From NCBI RefSeq assembly GCF_048771995.1, contig NC_133027.1, forward strand, positions 60,883,501 to 60,947,500: a stretch of 64,000 nucleotides of DNA, given 5' to 3'. Below the pieces are notes generated by a model. That model was not told the origin of the DNA and made no database searches. It was given only the letters and a program-made list of their open reading frames with translations. The translations under genes and the position numbers were made by a program. Shown piece after piece: positions 1 through 12,671 of the stretch (position 1 is its first letter; the number at the start of each line of letters is the position of its first letter). This stretch comes from Taeniopygia guttata. Lineage: Eukaryota; Chordata; Aves; Passeriformes; Estrildidae.

Positions 1-3000
1 TGACTCCTGCTTCAGTAATGAGCATTCTACAAACCATAAATTCATTGATACCAGCAACAGCATTCACAGCCTTTCTTGTTAATAACAAGTCATTTGTTTA
101 AACTGAGGTTGCAAAGTACCTCTAACACACTTTGGATGGTTTGTGAAAATATCGCTATTTTTTTATCGTGTAAATGGTGCTGTTTTCTTTGGTAGGATTT
201 TAAGTCAATAAGAACAAATCACATATAGTACCACACCAACTAAGCCAATCTGTAAAATAATTATAAATTACATTGGCAAAATTTCACATTCACAGAACAG
301 ATTTTTGACCATATGTCTGTTGGTGATGCAACTCAGAATGCATCTTTAGTTCTCAGACAAGATATGTGTAAAAGTACTGTGTCATAAGGCTTTTTATGTT
401 AGGCATTTCCATTACAACATTTTCATGCCATCACTTCAGATGCTTTCAACCACAGGACAAATTAGTCTACTGACCATACATTCATAGCAAGATATATAGG
501 TACAAGAATTTGGAATTCTACAATTCTGTAAATATTCTGTGTGGAAAAATGTACCAAAGAAAAAATTATCTGACAAAAATCTTGGTGCTTCTAGATGAGG
601 ACTGCAAATGGAAGAGGGATCAGCCCCAGGAAACAGATCACTGAAGTAATTGAGCAGTATTAATTTAACTCCATTTTGTTGCTCCATCTGGGAAAATAAT
701 TCAAGTACTTAAACAATATAGTAATGAGGTATGTAAGCATACAAAGAAGGGTGAAATATTTTGGCTTACTATACCTCTTTCCTGCAGGATTAGTAAAGAT
801 AGGACAGACTTGCCATTGGTAGAGAAGCTACTGCAATCCTTAAGAGCAGCATTCTTGAGAAGTTTTGGAAATAATAAAAAATAATTTCTTACAGTGGAGA
901 GGTGTTCAGATTTCCTTGAAACCTGTGGCCAAATGCCTTGCAGGTCACTTTTGCTGGGACAAAGGGAATGCATCTTTCCCTTTGTCTCCACCTTCTTTGT
1001 GTTTTGTAGGAAATGGTAGTAAACTCTTCTGCTCTAAAATATCCTAATTGATTTATATTTTTTAGAGCTCACGCATTTGTCTAATCTTAATTCTGTGGCA
1101 ACAAAAACAATCATCTTTGAGACCTGGGAGATAATTCTGTGCTTGCAACCAAGTTTTACACACCTGTCTGTAGAGACACTATGTGGTCAGGACTTGCACT
1201 ATACAAATGTCAGCTGAATTGGATGCAGGTTCTGTGACCTTCATTTTCCTGGCAGCTGGAAGAAATCTGATTCTGTTAGCTAGCAATCTGATCTTCCTTC
1301 TTCTGAAGCCCCTAGTTATGCTGTCAATTTTATCAAATGCAGCTCACATCCTAGAAGCTAAATCATTAGCCATCATTTTCAGCATTTAATTTTATATATT
1401 ATTGTGTGCAGTACACTGTAAAATGTTTAATGTTAAAGAAAATTCCTGTGTTCATCCAAAGAAAAAGAGAAGGATTGAGCTGCTGCCTATTTTTGATTTT
1501 TGAAATTTTTCTATAATCCTATTTATCTAACATTTGGTTCACAGTTGTTTCTAAATACATATATTTGGAATGCCATAAAAACTAGTTATCATCAACCCAC
1601 TAACAAAGGTAAAAGATTACTTTTATGTTTTTCCTGTTAATTATTAGCAATTCAGAGTCATTTTACTAGCATGCATTTTAACTTAAACAGTACAGCTATT
1701 ACTGGGTAAATATACTCAAAATAACCACATTTGAAAACTGGTAATTTCTTCGCACTTAATAACTGCTTTGCTTGATCGCTGAAAGGGATCTAAAAGTAAG
1801 ATGTTCTAGGCTCTATTTATAGCTGCAGCTTCATAACTTTTTTTCATTTATTCACTGAATATTTTTCCTGGTAGTTTCTGAAGTATGGCATTTTGTATGA
1901 GTCTTCAGACAGGGACACTCAATGTATTCTGGTGCTAATCAGTCCCAAGAAGTCCCTAGTACCTCAGTGAGGTAGACCTATGCATGAAACTGAAAAAAAC
2001 ATAGAACTGACCTTCCCCCTTTGCTAGTGAGCTGTTGGAAATTATTGCGTTTTAAGTCTGTCTCTCTAAAATGCTCAATGACAAGTCTATTGGTCACTTT
2101 TCCTGATTATTTTATTTTAAATATGCCAGATAGATCTGAAAACTATTTCTGCCCTTATTGTAAAAATAGATTGATTACTCATTTATTTTCTGTTACACAG
2201 AGAATTTCTGTTTGAACAGAAACACAGGTTAAAGTGGTTTTATTTGCTTATATATAGCTGTCGGTCAAGGAACCACAGCATTTTGTTATTTTGGAAATTT
2301 TTACTTTCATAAGAAAACACTGAGTCTCCAATAACGTCAAATCTGCATACACTGCAATCCTCCTTGTGTCACTTGCACAGCAGCACAAAAGAGAGGCAAA
2401 ACTCTCGAGAGCCACTTGTGCAGAAAAGATGCAGCACTGGCTCCCCTGCAGCCACTCTTCCCTGCTGACTGTGAGACAGTGGCAAATTAGGGCTTGGGAT
2501 ACCCATTCTGCAGGGTTCCTTTCCATTCCTTCCCTAAGAGATGAAATTTTATACTCAAAGGTCTTCTTTCTTTTCATTGAGCTGTAATATCAAATGGTGG
2601 ACAAATACATCTGAATAATCATTATTTTGTGAGGACTGATACGAAGGGAAAAAAACCCAGAAGTCTCTTCAAAGCTCTTTAGGTCACTAAAGCCTTCAGA
2701 AGTCAATAGAGGTTCAGGAGCTTGATATCTGAAGATATTTGAAGATCTGGGGATTAGTATGTACGTGAATGGCCTTTGACTACAAAATTCAGTATGTATT
2801 CCAGCTTTTACAGAGACTGTAGATGATACAGGAAAAAAATTATGGGACTTTAAAGGAAAAATGACTGCCCCTTATTTAGTGAAGGGCATTGCTGTGTGTT
2901 TTGACATATCTCCAGGAAATATAGTGAGATAAAGTCTGGATATCAGGACTCCTGTAGCTCTTCCTTTTAAGTTGAACAGATGCATGAACTTAAAAGATAA

Positions 3001-3580
3001 TCTTTCAAGGTTTTTGATTTCTTTTTTTTTTGGTATTTAAATTAAACAAATTTAGCAAACAAATCATGATCCCCAAAACTGATACAGATCGACTATTATC
3101 AGTTAGAGTTTTGTTTTTTTTTATATAAGCTGAGTAGTTATTCAATGTATAGACATATTTAGCAATCTAGAGCAACAAGCAAGTCTACTGAAAAGGGAAT
3201 ATTTAAATAAATGTTGCCTAAGAATAGTTACAGCACTCAGATAGGAACATTCTGTCATGCAGGTGCTCATCCAAATGTTGGCAGACATTCAGTTCAGTAC
3301 CAGAGGAATCCTGAGGAGGAAAGAATATCAAGATGCCACCCACATACCTAATAATGTGTAGTTTTTGCTGTATAACTTGCTATAAGCACTTTGAGGCAAA
3401 GAAGGTCCCCCAGAGGTAAGGACAGGAATGATGGCCCACCTATTGTTTAAGAAGCAATTACATTGTCTAAGCAAAAAATACATGCTGCTAATAACCCCTT
3501 ATTGAAAGGCTTTTACTGGTACCAGAGCTCCCAAACTCTCACTTTATTACATTTAAGCCTGCAATATTCATCCACGCTAT
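1..3580. other. AT-rich non-coding DNA
   Basis: No repeat family, RNA gene or convincing exon was recognised in this stretch. It is AT-rich with short T and A runs. One minus-strand frame (436-687) opens directly after an acceptor-like sequence (TTATTTTCCCAG on the minus strand, CAG at 688-690). It has no clear donor and no recognisable product, so it is not called as a gene. The stretch is most simply intron or intergenic DNA. Confidence 0.6.
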
Positions 3581-3599
3581 TTTGCGCCTCACGTTACAA

Positions 3600-3905
3600 T
3601 GGCAATGGTGTGCAGGATGTGTGCGGGCACAGCCCAGATTTCTATTCTCTACCTTGGCTCAGCTGCATTCAATGTGCAGAGGAGGCTGGAGGATGCAAAT
3701 CGCCCTCTCCTGCTGTGCCCACAGCTCTGAGACAAGCCGTCACTGCATTGCTCCATCCAGCTGTGGAGCTTTCTTCTGGAGACATCCCCTGCGGGGGGCT
3801 GCAGAAGGAGCCTGGTGGTCCCCGCTACCGCCGGCTGTGCGCCGCGGTCCGCGCAAGCAGGACAGGCGGCTGCCGCCAGTGCCAGAAACGGAGCCCACTT
3901 CTGGA
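3600..3905. promoter_or_regulatory. Small isolated CpG cluster, possible promoter or lone CpG island
   Basis: GC content rises sharply against AT-rich flanks. Between about 3790 and 3890 I count 12 CpG dinucleotides in roughly 100 bp, for example in CCGCTACCGCCGG and GCGCCGCGGTCCGCGC, while CpG is rare elsewhere in the window. Retained CpGs in bird DNA usually mean an unmethylated island, a promoter or a recent GC-rich insertion. Two overlapping + strand frames of 154 and 142 codons cross the cluster (3463-3927 and 3582-4010), but they can be explained by the GC-rich composition and resemble no known protein. No TATA box, initiator or donor that would fix a first exon was identified. Confidence 0.4.
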
Positions 3906-6900
3906 TCCATCAATTATAAACACTTAATATTTACTGGTCTCCTCAAGTATAAACCACAAATGGTTTGCAGAACCTCATCCAATTTCAGCTGTCCTCAGAA
4001 ATTCAGGTAGCAGCCTTCAACTTGTCTTGAAAACCAGTTTCATGGGAAATATAAAATTAAGGGCCTTGATTAATCTTAGTGCAAAATCTAATTTGAACTT
4101 GCTATAATGCAGGAACATGAAGGCTTAAATCAGTGTACTGTTAGTGCAGCAACAGAGAAACTGGGATGTTCTACCTAACATTTTATAGCAGGTTACCAAT
4201 TTCTCTTTTGAAAATAATAACCCCCCTTTTTTTTACTTTGGAATCCTTCATAAATGGTTACTGAATATCTTCCTACACTGCTTATATTACAGCCATATTC
4301 CAAGATGTGCTAAATCTTTATTACATTTTGCAGCAAGACCAAAAACCCCACATTCAAGTTGCAATTGATAATCTTGTTAAACTCGATTAAGTAAGATTAA
4401 AGATTGACTGTGTATTGTTAATGTATTTGCTAAGTACTACCTTTACGTCGTTTTTCACATTTCAAAGCACAGTCAGTACTTTCTGTTGACTGCAATTATT
4501 AACATATATAGAATTGAATTTATAGGAAAATCAGAGATGTAAAGCTGTAAGAAATTAAATATACAGAAGTATCCTAAAATGAGTTTTATATGCTGATATT
4601 GAACTCAATAAAAGGCAGGGTATTTTGAGTGAAACAAAAAGTACTTACTGGTGGATCAGTTTATTTGGGTATTGGTAGTTGCAAATCACAGGTTTTCTAT
4701 CATATTATTTCAAAATTGTTGACAAGTCAGAAATTAGTTCATACATGTTTTTCTCCTTTCTGTGATGAATTTTTGCTTTTTGCAGTATTACTTAAGAGAT
4801 TTCTTTAGCATTCAAAAGCTGTGGCATTGCAATTTTGAAAATATCTACTTTTCAGATTTATAAACAATGTCTGTGGATACTTATGTCCATTTTGGCTAGC
4901 AGAAAAAATAGAACTGACTTCAAAAACTAGTATTGAGTTTCAGCATGCAAAAAATGTAAAAACTTAGCTCCAATATAATCAAATTTTCGGTTTACAATTT
5001 TTTGATTTGTACCTTTGTATTGTTTTGAAATATTTACTGCATTGATTCTCATTAAAGCCACAGTAGCAGCTGATGAAAGTTCTTACTCTCACTAAGCTTT
5101 TGTTTCAAGTGCCAATTACAATTCAGCTAACATTTTGAAAAATGTACAACATGTTCCTTTATGAAATGAGAGAGCAGTGAGTCAGAGAATATAAATCTGT
5201 AAGTTTCTATGCATTTTAACATATGACTGTGAATTATTCAGTATACTAATTACTCTTTTAGCTTCTTATTTATCTTGCTTTTTATGTCTAAGAAGTATCT
5301 TGTACAATTGAAACAGTACCTTCTCCTGCTTGGCTTTCAGAAAGAAGTTCTGCAATACTTTGAAAGAAAACATGAAAGGAAGTGTTTTAATGAAAACATG
5401 GTTGTAGGATAGCTACAAAGGGTTAGCTGTGGAAGGCACCATTTTCTTTGTACTGTGATATTTTTAGGTCTAGAATTAGAGTTTGTTTGTGTAGAGTAGC
5501 ACTGTCTGCCAACAAAATGTTTTGTACAGAAGAGCATTAACAGAAGACATCAAAAGTTTAAGTGCATTTGTATTTTGAATATTGAAAACTTCCATTATTT
5601 CATGACTCAGTGTGTAAATTTGTATTGGATTAGCTAAAAAGCCATGTTGAAGAATGTTTTAATTGCCTCATGAGTTTGCATTCCTTTATTAGAATTTAAT
5701 TTGCATTGTTGTGGAAATGACTTTTCCTGATTTACTGTTCCTAAGAACTGTTATGTATTTTAATGCATTTGGAAAAAAAAAATCATTTATCACCAGTAGA
5801 AGACTGCTCAAGCATCTCATAACTTTTTTGTAGTTCCTTTGCATGGAACTCATATTTCATACAAAGTATGAGTGTTAAGCGAAAGATACATCTGAAAATA
5901 TAAAGTATTCAGAAATTAGCAAGTACAAGTTTTGCTGTGCAGTCATATTCCAAATCCTTTTTTATCTAGCTTTTGATAGCCTTCACATTTGCAGTCTGTG
6001 ATAGAACCACAATTACACCCAGCTTTTCTGGGCTTTCATCCTGTGCCGTAACAGAAGGTGCTTTTTTCTTACTGTAAAGCACTCTTCCTTTAATCACAGT
6101 ACATTCTGCACACTTAATGAGGAAGGGGTATGGTATCATGTCATTAAAGACTATATCATGATATATAATAAATGGGAGCTGATTTAAGACTACATCATCT
6201 TTGATGTGCTTGAATTTGCAACTGTAATTTTCTTCCCTTTTGTATGTTATGTAAATATAAACCCAAATTCTGTTATATGCAACCACATTGAAATCATGTA
6301 GATCACTACCTGATTTACTCAGGCCATCTACTTTCAAGACTCTTCATAATGTTTGGAATTTCATAGGTTTGTAAATTGATTACATAGTTTCTTATAGGTA
6401 TCACCCTAGAAATTTTTCCATGGGTGATCATCTGTCTAGGTTTACCTGCAGTACATTTTTTTACAGCTCTGTGTCATCTTTTTAAAAATATAATTACTTC
6501 AAGATAAACAATGGTACCAATATTATAATGAATTGCCCATAATGTTTGAGTCAATGGTGCCAATTCCTTGGTGGCCCTAAGGGAAAATAATTCAATTAGA
6601 ATGACAGACAGATTTTGGTAGTGGTAGAGAATATTTTACTACAGAGAGGTCCTCCTCCAAAGATTGCATTGAAGAGAGTGTATAGGCAGGGACTAGTTTG
6701 AGGCTGAAAAGGTGCACCCACAGGTACCCAGGGCAGGTATATCCTACTCTAACCTTCAGATTAAATTAGGTTTACTAATCTTGTGTTGAATCTTGACCAT
6801 CATGCTTAAGGATTGCTTTTCAACACTATTTCCTTTATAGATACTACCTTAAAAAAAAAAAAAAAAAAAGGTGGATGAGAACAAAGAGAACAGAAAATTT

Positions 6901-9900
6901 ACTTAAAATGTAGAAGTGATTATTTGTTGTTCTCATATAAATCATTATTTCTTTCATTGCCAAAATGTGCAGAACAAGTAGCAAATTTCTTTGTTCCAGT
7001 TACCAATATTCAAGAATCAGTTTTTCCAGCCAAATGAAAGACAATCTAATAATTAAGAGGGAAGAAATTTCTGTGTCCAAGGATCAGAAGGAAAGTCGGA
7101 ATCTAAAATAGTGAATTATGCAGACCCCAAAGACTTGAAGTACTGGACATGAAGGTACACAGAACAGTGTTAAAACAAAAAAAGCTACAAAAGGACCCCT
7201 CAAAAGATTGCATTCCTTCTATCTAATCAGTACTTTTACTATAAATAGAAACAGGTTATTTAAACAAGGTGTCATACTTTCAACACCTCCATTTGGCTCT
7301 TTTCTTTTGAAATTGCCTGCTTTTAAACCACTCTCTAGCTTGACATTGTTTTCAACCCTAAAATTACATCAGTAGACAATGTACCAAATCACTCTTCTTT
7401 TATTTCATTCTATTTTCTACTTTCAGATTTTTCTCTTGCTTTTTTCCCAGAAACTGTCTTCCAGTTTGTTCACTGTATAGCTTTGATGCTGTACTTACAG
7501 TAATTGTTTTATATCTGAATCTGTGTTGTCAAAAAATGATCACCCGTGCATTCTTGTGTATGTTTGACCTATTGATCTGGATATAGGAGGTACAGTGACA
7601 ATCTAATTACCTTTTTGGCATTGAGTTTTTGATTAAAAATGGACAGTGTAGTCCAGATGTCATTTTGGGCAGGAGTGTAATACAATTCTCCATTCAAAGA
7701 ACTTCACTCCCATATTAGTGGAAAAAGCTAAGTCACACAATGCTGTCTAATGATGCATGCTACTCTGAGGTAGCTTCACAGTATTTCCCTGCCCTGCTTT
7801 GACAGGCACAGCTGTAGTCTGTCCATCTCCAGAAATAGCTCTGCCAGTGCATGCATCACTTTTCTGATGCTTGACATACCCACCTGTACCTGTATCTGTT
7901 GCCAGATGCAGATCAGTGACCACAGACACCTTTCTTTCTTCTCCCTCCAGGAGCCATGTCCTGAGGGACCCACCTGCCTTCTCTGTTTCTCCCATCGGAA
8001 AAGTTTCCTAAATTCTCCGGGCTGAATTGTCGGATGAAGTTTAGGACACAGTAAACCAAACTGATGCTTTGAAGATGTCATTTCAGAAATGTGAGAGAAG
8101 CAACCTCTCTGGACTGAAATAGGTTGGGAAAATATTTTTAAAAAGAGGAAGCATTATTCCCAAATTAAATTTATCACTGAGGGTGTTGTCAGCACTTTAA
8201 TGTGTGGTGTAGATATAATACTTGAATGACTTTGAAAATAGCTCCATGCCATTTCAAGAAATAGTTTAAGTAAGACTAATTAACTTCAAAGAAAGAAGGA
8301 TTAAAAAGGGTTTTCTTCTTTATTTAGTTTTTAGCTAAGTGCTGTCTCAAATTAAATGAGTCATGAAAAATTCAAATTGTTAGAGTGCCACCCCTATAAT
8401 TTGATCACTATTTAATTTGATTTTTTGTTTTATTTAATCAGAGCTACAGGAACCAGCTCATTTGTACTGTAAATTACACAACTTCTGCCCTTTATTTCAT
8501 ATATGGTTGATCACTTTTGGCAGATATGATTGGATTATCTAATCATTGGCTATATGAAATTGCCATTTAATCAATAGGGAAGGTCAAAATTTCTCAATGT
8601 GATCCTGAAGCAAAGTATCTAAGGAAGTTGGAGGCTGGTGAAAACCAACTAAACTTTTATATGTTTGTAACGTTATTATTGACTATATCGTCATTATTGC
8701 CATAACAAGTGGCTCCTTTATCTTCTCTTGCCACTTGGAGTTTGATGGCCAAACCTATGGCTTTGGTTATTGATTACAGTTACTGATGACTTGATGGATT
8801 TAACTTTCTTCCTCATCAGTGTATTTTATAGCTGTTTGAGACAGGAGATAATGAGTTTTATACTCCCTGTTCTGCAAATACATAGTTAAGGGGACATCTT
8901 CAGTCACTGGACATGTCACTGTGAATATAAAGCTAATTTCTTACTGTTTAAAAAACATATCCACACTTACTGTTTGTTAGTCTGCAGACACTGACAAACT
9001 AGTAGAATATGCTTCATCCTTTTTGCTCCATCATTTGTTGTGTAAGCCAAGCAATAATATGGCATCCTGTGCTCTACCTTTTCAGTTTTCATTGTCCTAG
9101 ATGGGGATTTTGCTCCTTGTTACTCTGCAGGTCTGTTTGACTTTTTTTCAGGATGCCTGATAGCCTTCTCAGGTTATGGTCTGGTTCATGACCAGACTAA
9201 TTACTTCCTCTAACTTTATCTCGTATCCAAATGTTTGAAATATATATTGGGATATTTAGTTTGAATGGATGCAGCTGTATGCATCTCCCACCTTGAGGAC
9301 ATTTATTTCATACCCTTTTCATCAGCACAAATATATTCCCAGGTGAGTGAATCTAGATAGTCCATTTTATTTCAGCTATTCATTTCAGTTGTTTTATTAT
9401 TATTGTTATTTTAATTTTATATAGTGTACTTGTTTGTAAGAGGGTCCATTAAATACAACGTTGGCACACACAGGTGACTAGATGACTGAAAGCTTAATTA
9501 TCAAAGGAAAAACATCTGGCTACCCATGCAAAGGATTTTGCTGGCCTGTAGAAAGAGTGAAAGCTTTAGTGACTACTGGTAGGGAAATATATTGTTTGGA
9601 GAGCAGTCCCTTTCTGGCACATATATTGTTCTGTAGAGTGAAGGATTAGGAATAGTGACTGCAGTTTGCTTTTTGATGGTAAATATAAGAGACCCACATC
9701 TAATTGCTGAGCAGAGCAGAAAATATCTATATCGGGTCTTGCTTGAAATTTTCTGGGGAAAGGTTTGCTGTTCAACGACAACCCAAGATCCTCATTATTC
9801 CTACAACTCTTTGTGAAGGTATGGGAAGAAGGAACTGAAATGGATCATAACAACAAAGCTGAGAAAGTTTTACAAGAGCAGTACTTGCTTAGGCTTTATG

Positions 9901-12575
9901 TCCTTTATTTGGAATTTTTGGTGTAAATTGATATTCTAAAGGCAGCAGATGAAAGGAGTCAGAGAAGCAGGACCATTCTATAGAAGAGAAAGGTGATGAC
10001 AGCTGGATCATAGCAAATATGTATGTGCTCTGCTCTAAAACTATACTTAGGCTACATCAGAAACTCTTTTCAAATTCATGGTTAAAGTGGCAGTTAGCAG
10101 CAACAGTAGAAGGGTTTGGGTTTCCCTCCAGGCAATTCTGAGGTGTGTCCTAACACAGGAATTTCTACTCCCACCTCCCTGTGCCTCAAAGTGATCAAGA
10201 GTCCGTAGGAGAGTGTGGAGTTAAGTCAAATGGCAATGGAGTACAATAATAGGAAGAGAAGCCATGGGACTTGGACAAGTATGTTTCTTGTTCCAGCTCT
10301 CATGGCGTCCTGCTTTAGTTCCCTATTGAGCAGAGCAAGCCTTTTAGTAGTTCTCCATGTTGCTTTCATTCCTCGAGCATGTTTTCTTGCTTGCACATGT
10401 TTTCGTTGGTAGGAAATGCGTTAGTAACCAAATGCCTTCATTTCTAGATCACAGGCAAATACAGGAAATTTTTCTGGCTTTTCTTTCCAAATCAGCTGTA
10501 CTCCAAAGTCATTAAATAGAAATAATTATCTGCTAATCTCACATGCAGTCAGACCCCTGCTTTGATCATTGTGGACTGAGTTCAATGATGACATAGTGAT
10601 ATCTTTTTGACCTTAATGAGTCCAACATTTATTGGCGTTTTCATAGGATTTTTTCTTCTGCTGCTTTTCCTAGTGTAAATTTGGGTTGTTTGTTTCCAGT
10701 TTCTGGAGCATTGTCTTCAAAGTACATGACAGGACAAACAAAGAAAAATAAAAAACAAACAAAAAAATTAAAATACTGCGACATATATGACATTACTAAA
10801 GTCACCTTGCTAAAATTTATGTATCTCATTATTTTAGGGGCAATTTTACTGAGGTCTTATCAATAAAACTGTAAAATTAGCCCCTCAAAAAGTTCAGTGA
10901 ACTTTTTAATCTCCAAGTCATAAAAATAGACTGAAATAAACTCATGTATATATTTTCTACAAAAGTTTAAAAGATTAACCAACAGGTCAAAATCAAGTTG
11001 CAAACCTCTCAAGAATAATAAGACAGTAAACTTGATGTTGCATGATATTTGACATACAGCAAATCACTATTTACATTTTATCCCAAAACATTTACCTGAG
11101 AAAAGGTCATGGCGTTAAATTTGGAGACATTTACAGCAATTGCCAAATGTTTACTATCTTCATGAATGTCATGCTTCTTAGTCAAAAGAAGGTTGATGCG
11201 CTAAATGTCAATTATTTCAACTTGTTTGATGGCAGCACAGATTGCCAAGCAATATGAAAAGAGGTTTAATAAATATTATATACAGTGTTAACCATTAATC
11301 TTGCCTAACTCTAGAGGTTACAATTTCACACAGAGAGGATTTATGACAAGCAACTGTGCAGGACATTAAAACTCAATTATTGCTATCCTAGATAAAGGCA
11401 TTATCATTAAGTTGGGGAAGCACTACCTTGCTTCTTCTGATACTGCTACCAAAACTTAGCAAAGCATCAGGGGCAATTAAATTACTTTGGAAAATCAAGC
11501 CATTATGCTTCTCCTTGCAATATTTTGTCATTTTCTGACTGAATGAAAAAGCTAGTCAGTATCCTTTGCAAGAAATCTAGAAATTCAAATGTTTCAAATC
11601 TAGAAATGCAATATTCAATGTATTCAATAATGAGCAAATTTTTGCTAGGACCTCCAGCTCTTAGAGCTAACCCAAAATTTATACCTTTAGGAATGCAGGT
11701 TAATGAAATTAAAGTTTTATGTCTATTAAGTAAATGTCTAATATGCACGTTTAATAACTTACACATTCCAGAGCAAATATAACCATAAAACATTGCTTGG
11801 AGGGCAGTGCTTTGTCAAGTTAGAACTAGAATCTTCTTGAAAATAGTTGTAGAAACAAAACAATTGGGATTTCAGCCTTAGAATCTGATTCCTATCCATA
11901 TAGTGAAGTTCAGAACATTTAACTGACCTGCTATACAAGCCTGAAGTCCTGGCTGAGTCCTAGTGGAAATAGAAAACATCACTCCAAGAAGTCTGGACAG
12001 AGTACTTAAAATATATGTCTTTGGAAAAACTTAATTGCTTTTTAAAATATTCACGTGGTAAGTTGTAACATTCCCTGTGCTAGCGTAACTGCTGCAGAGG
12101 GTTAACTTTGTTTTCCATCTCTTCTTTGCATCATGGTTTTTCACATTTTGGTCTGACAGTCTCGGTGAAAATCAACTTGTTGCAGGTGATAACCACAACT
12201 ACTCCAAAGATCTTTCAGACCGCTTTTTTCCAAGATAGGCATTCAAATTGTCTTGTGAGCCCCCTATACAAGTAATCAGATATCTGGTCTGGGACATATC
12301 TGAACTTTTGGCTGATGAAATCTAGATTTCTTAAGTGGATAGATTTTGCAAGTCTGATAAAAAAAGAAACCTTGTGAAATGTTGACTGCTCAATTTTTTA
12401 AAAGTCTTTGTCTCGTTCTCTAAATGTGTGAACAATCATACACTATTATCTCTGCACAATTCTTTTAGGTCATCAATTTACTTGTGCAACCAAGGGATTG
12501 TAACCCTTTAAAATATTTTTTTAAGCTGTAAATTGATTATTGATTCAAATCCTTAATCTAAATGTGGTATCTTAC
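3906..12575. other. AT-rich non-coding DNA with a 19-base A run
   Basis: No gene was recognised here. An uninterrupted A19 run lies at 6851-6869, but the sequence before it is not a recognisable retrocopy. A small perfect hairpin occurs at 9179-9197 (GTCTGGT, loop TCATG, ACCAGAC). A strong donor-like CCCAG|GTGAGT is at about 9336-9346, but no convincing exon could be bounded upstream. A 123-codon minus-strand frame (5966-6337) has no splice or family support. Confidence 0.6.
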
Positions 12576-12671
12576 CTTCCTTACATTTCCTTTTCCCCGG
12601 AAATTTAATCCAGTTGCCAATAACTGAGTGGAATACTTGGCGGCAGTTCTCTGTGTTGAATTAGGAATTTT
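12576..12671 (-). CDS. Candidate internal exon, protein unknown
   Basis: On the minus strand a pyrimidine-rich tract leads to an acceptor (TTGTATCTTACAG, CAG at 12674-12672). It is followed by 96 bp and a strong donor AAG|GTAAGATA (GTAAG at 12575-12571). The interval is exactly 32 codons with phase 0 at both ends. The reading KIPNSTQRTAAKYSTQLLAT and onward is open throughout, whereas the other two frames contain stops. Codon choice looks coding, and the block contains two CpGs. I do not recognise the protein. It could be one exon of a minus-strand gene that also uses 15370-15508 or 16326-16678, but neither phase joins directly to this frame. A chance pseudo-exon cannot be excluded. Confidence 0.33.

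Noticed and set aside
436..687. Minus-strand exon starting after TTTTCCCAG
   Set aside because: Acceptor is acceptable but there is no donor or poly(A) signal in a sensible place, and the peptide has no known relatives.
3463..4010. Two overlapping + strand frames of 154 and 142 codons
   Set aside because: They overlap in different frames across a GC-rich patch where stops are rare. Neither resembles a known protein, and no splice sites bound them.
5966..6337. 123-codon minus-strand frame that reads as plausible protein
   Set aside because: The flanks lack acceptor, donor or promoter evidence, and the codon use follows local AT content.
6851..6869. A19 run as the tail of a processed pseudogene
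   Set aside because: The sequence before it has no recognisable parent gene and no flanking duplication was found.
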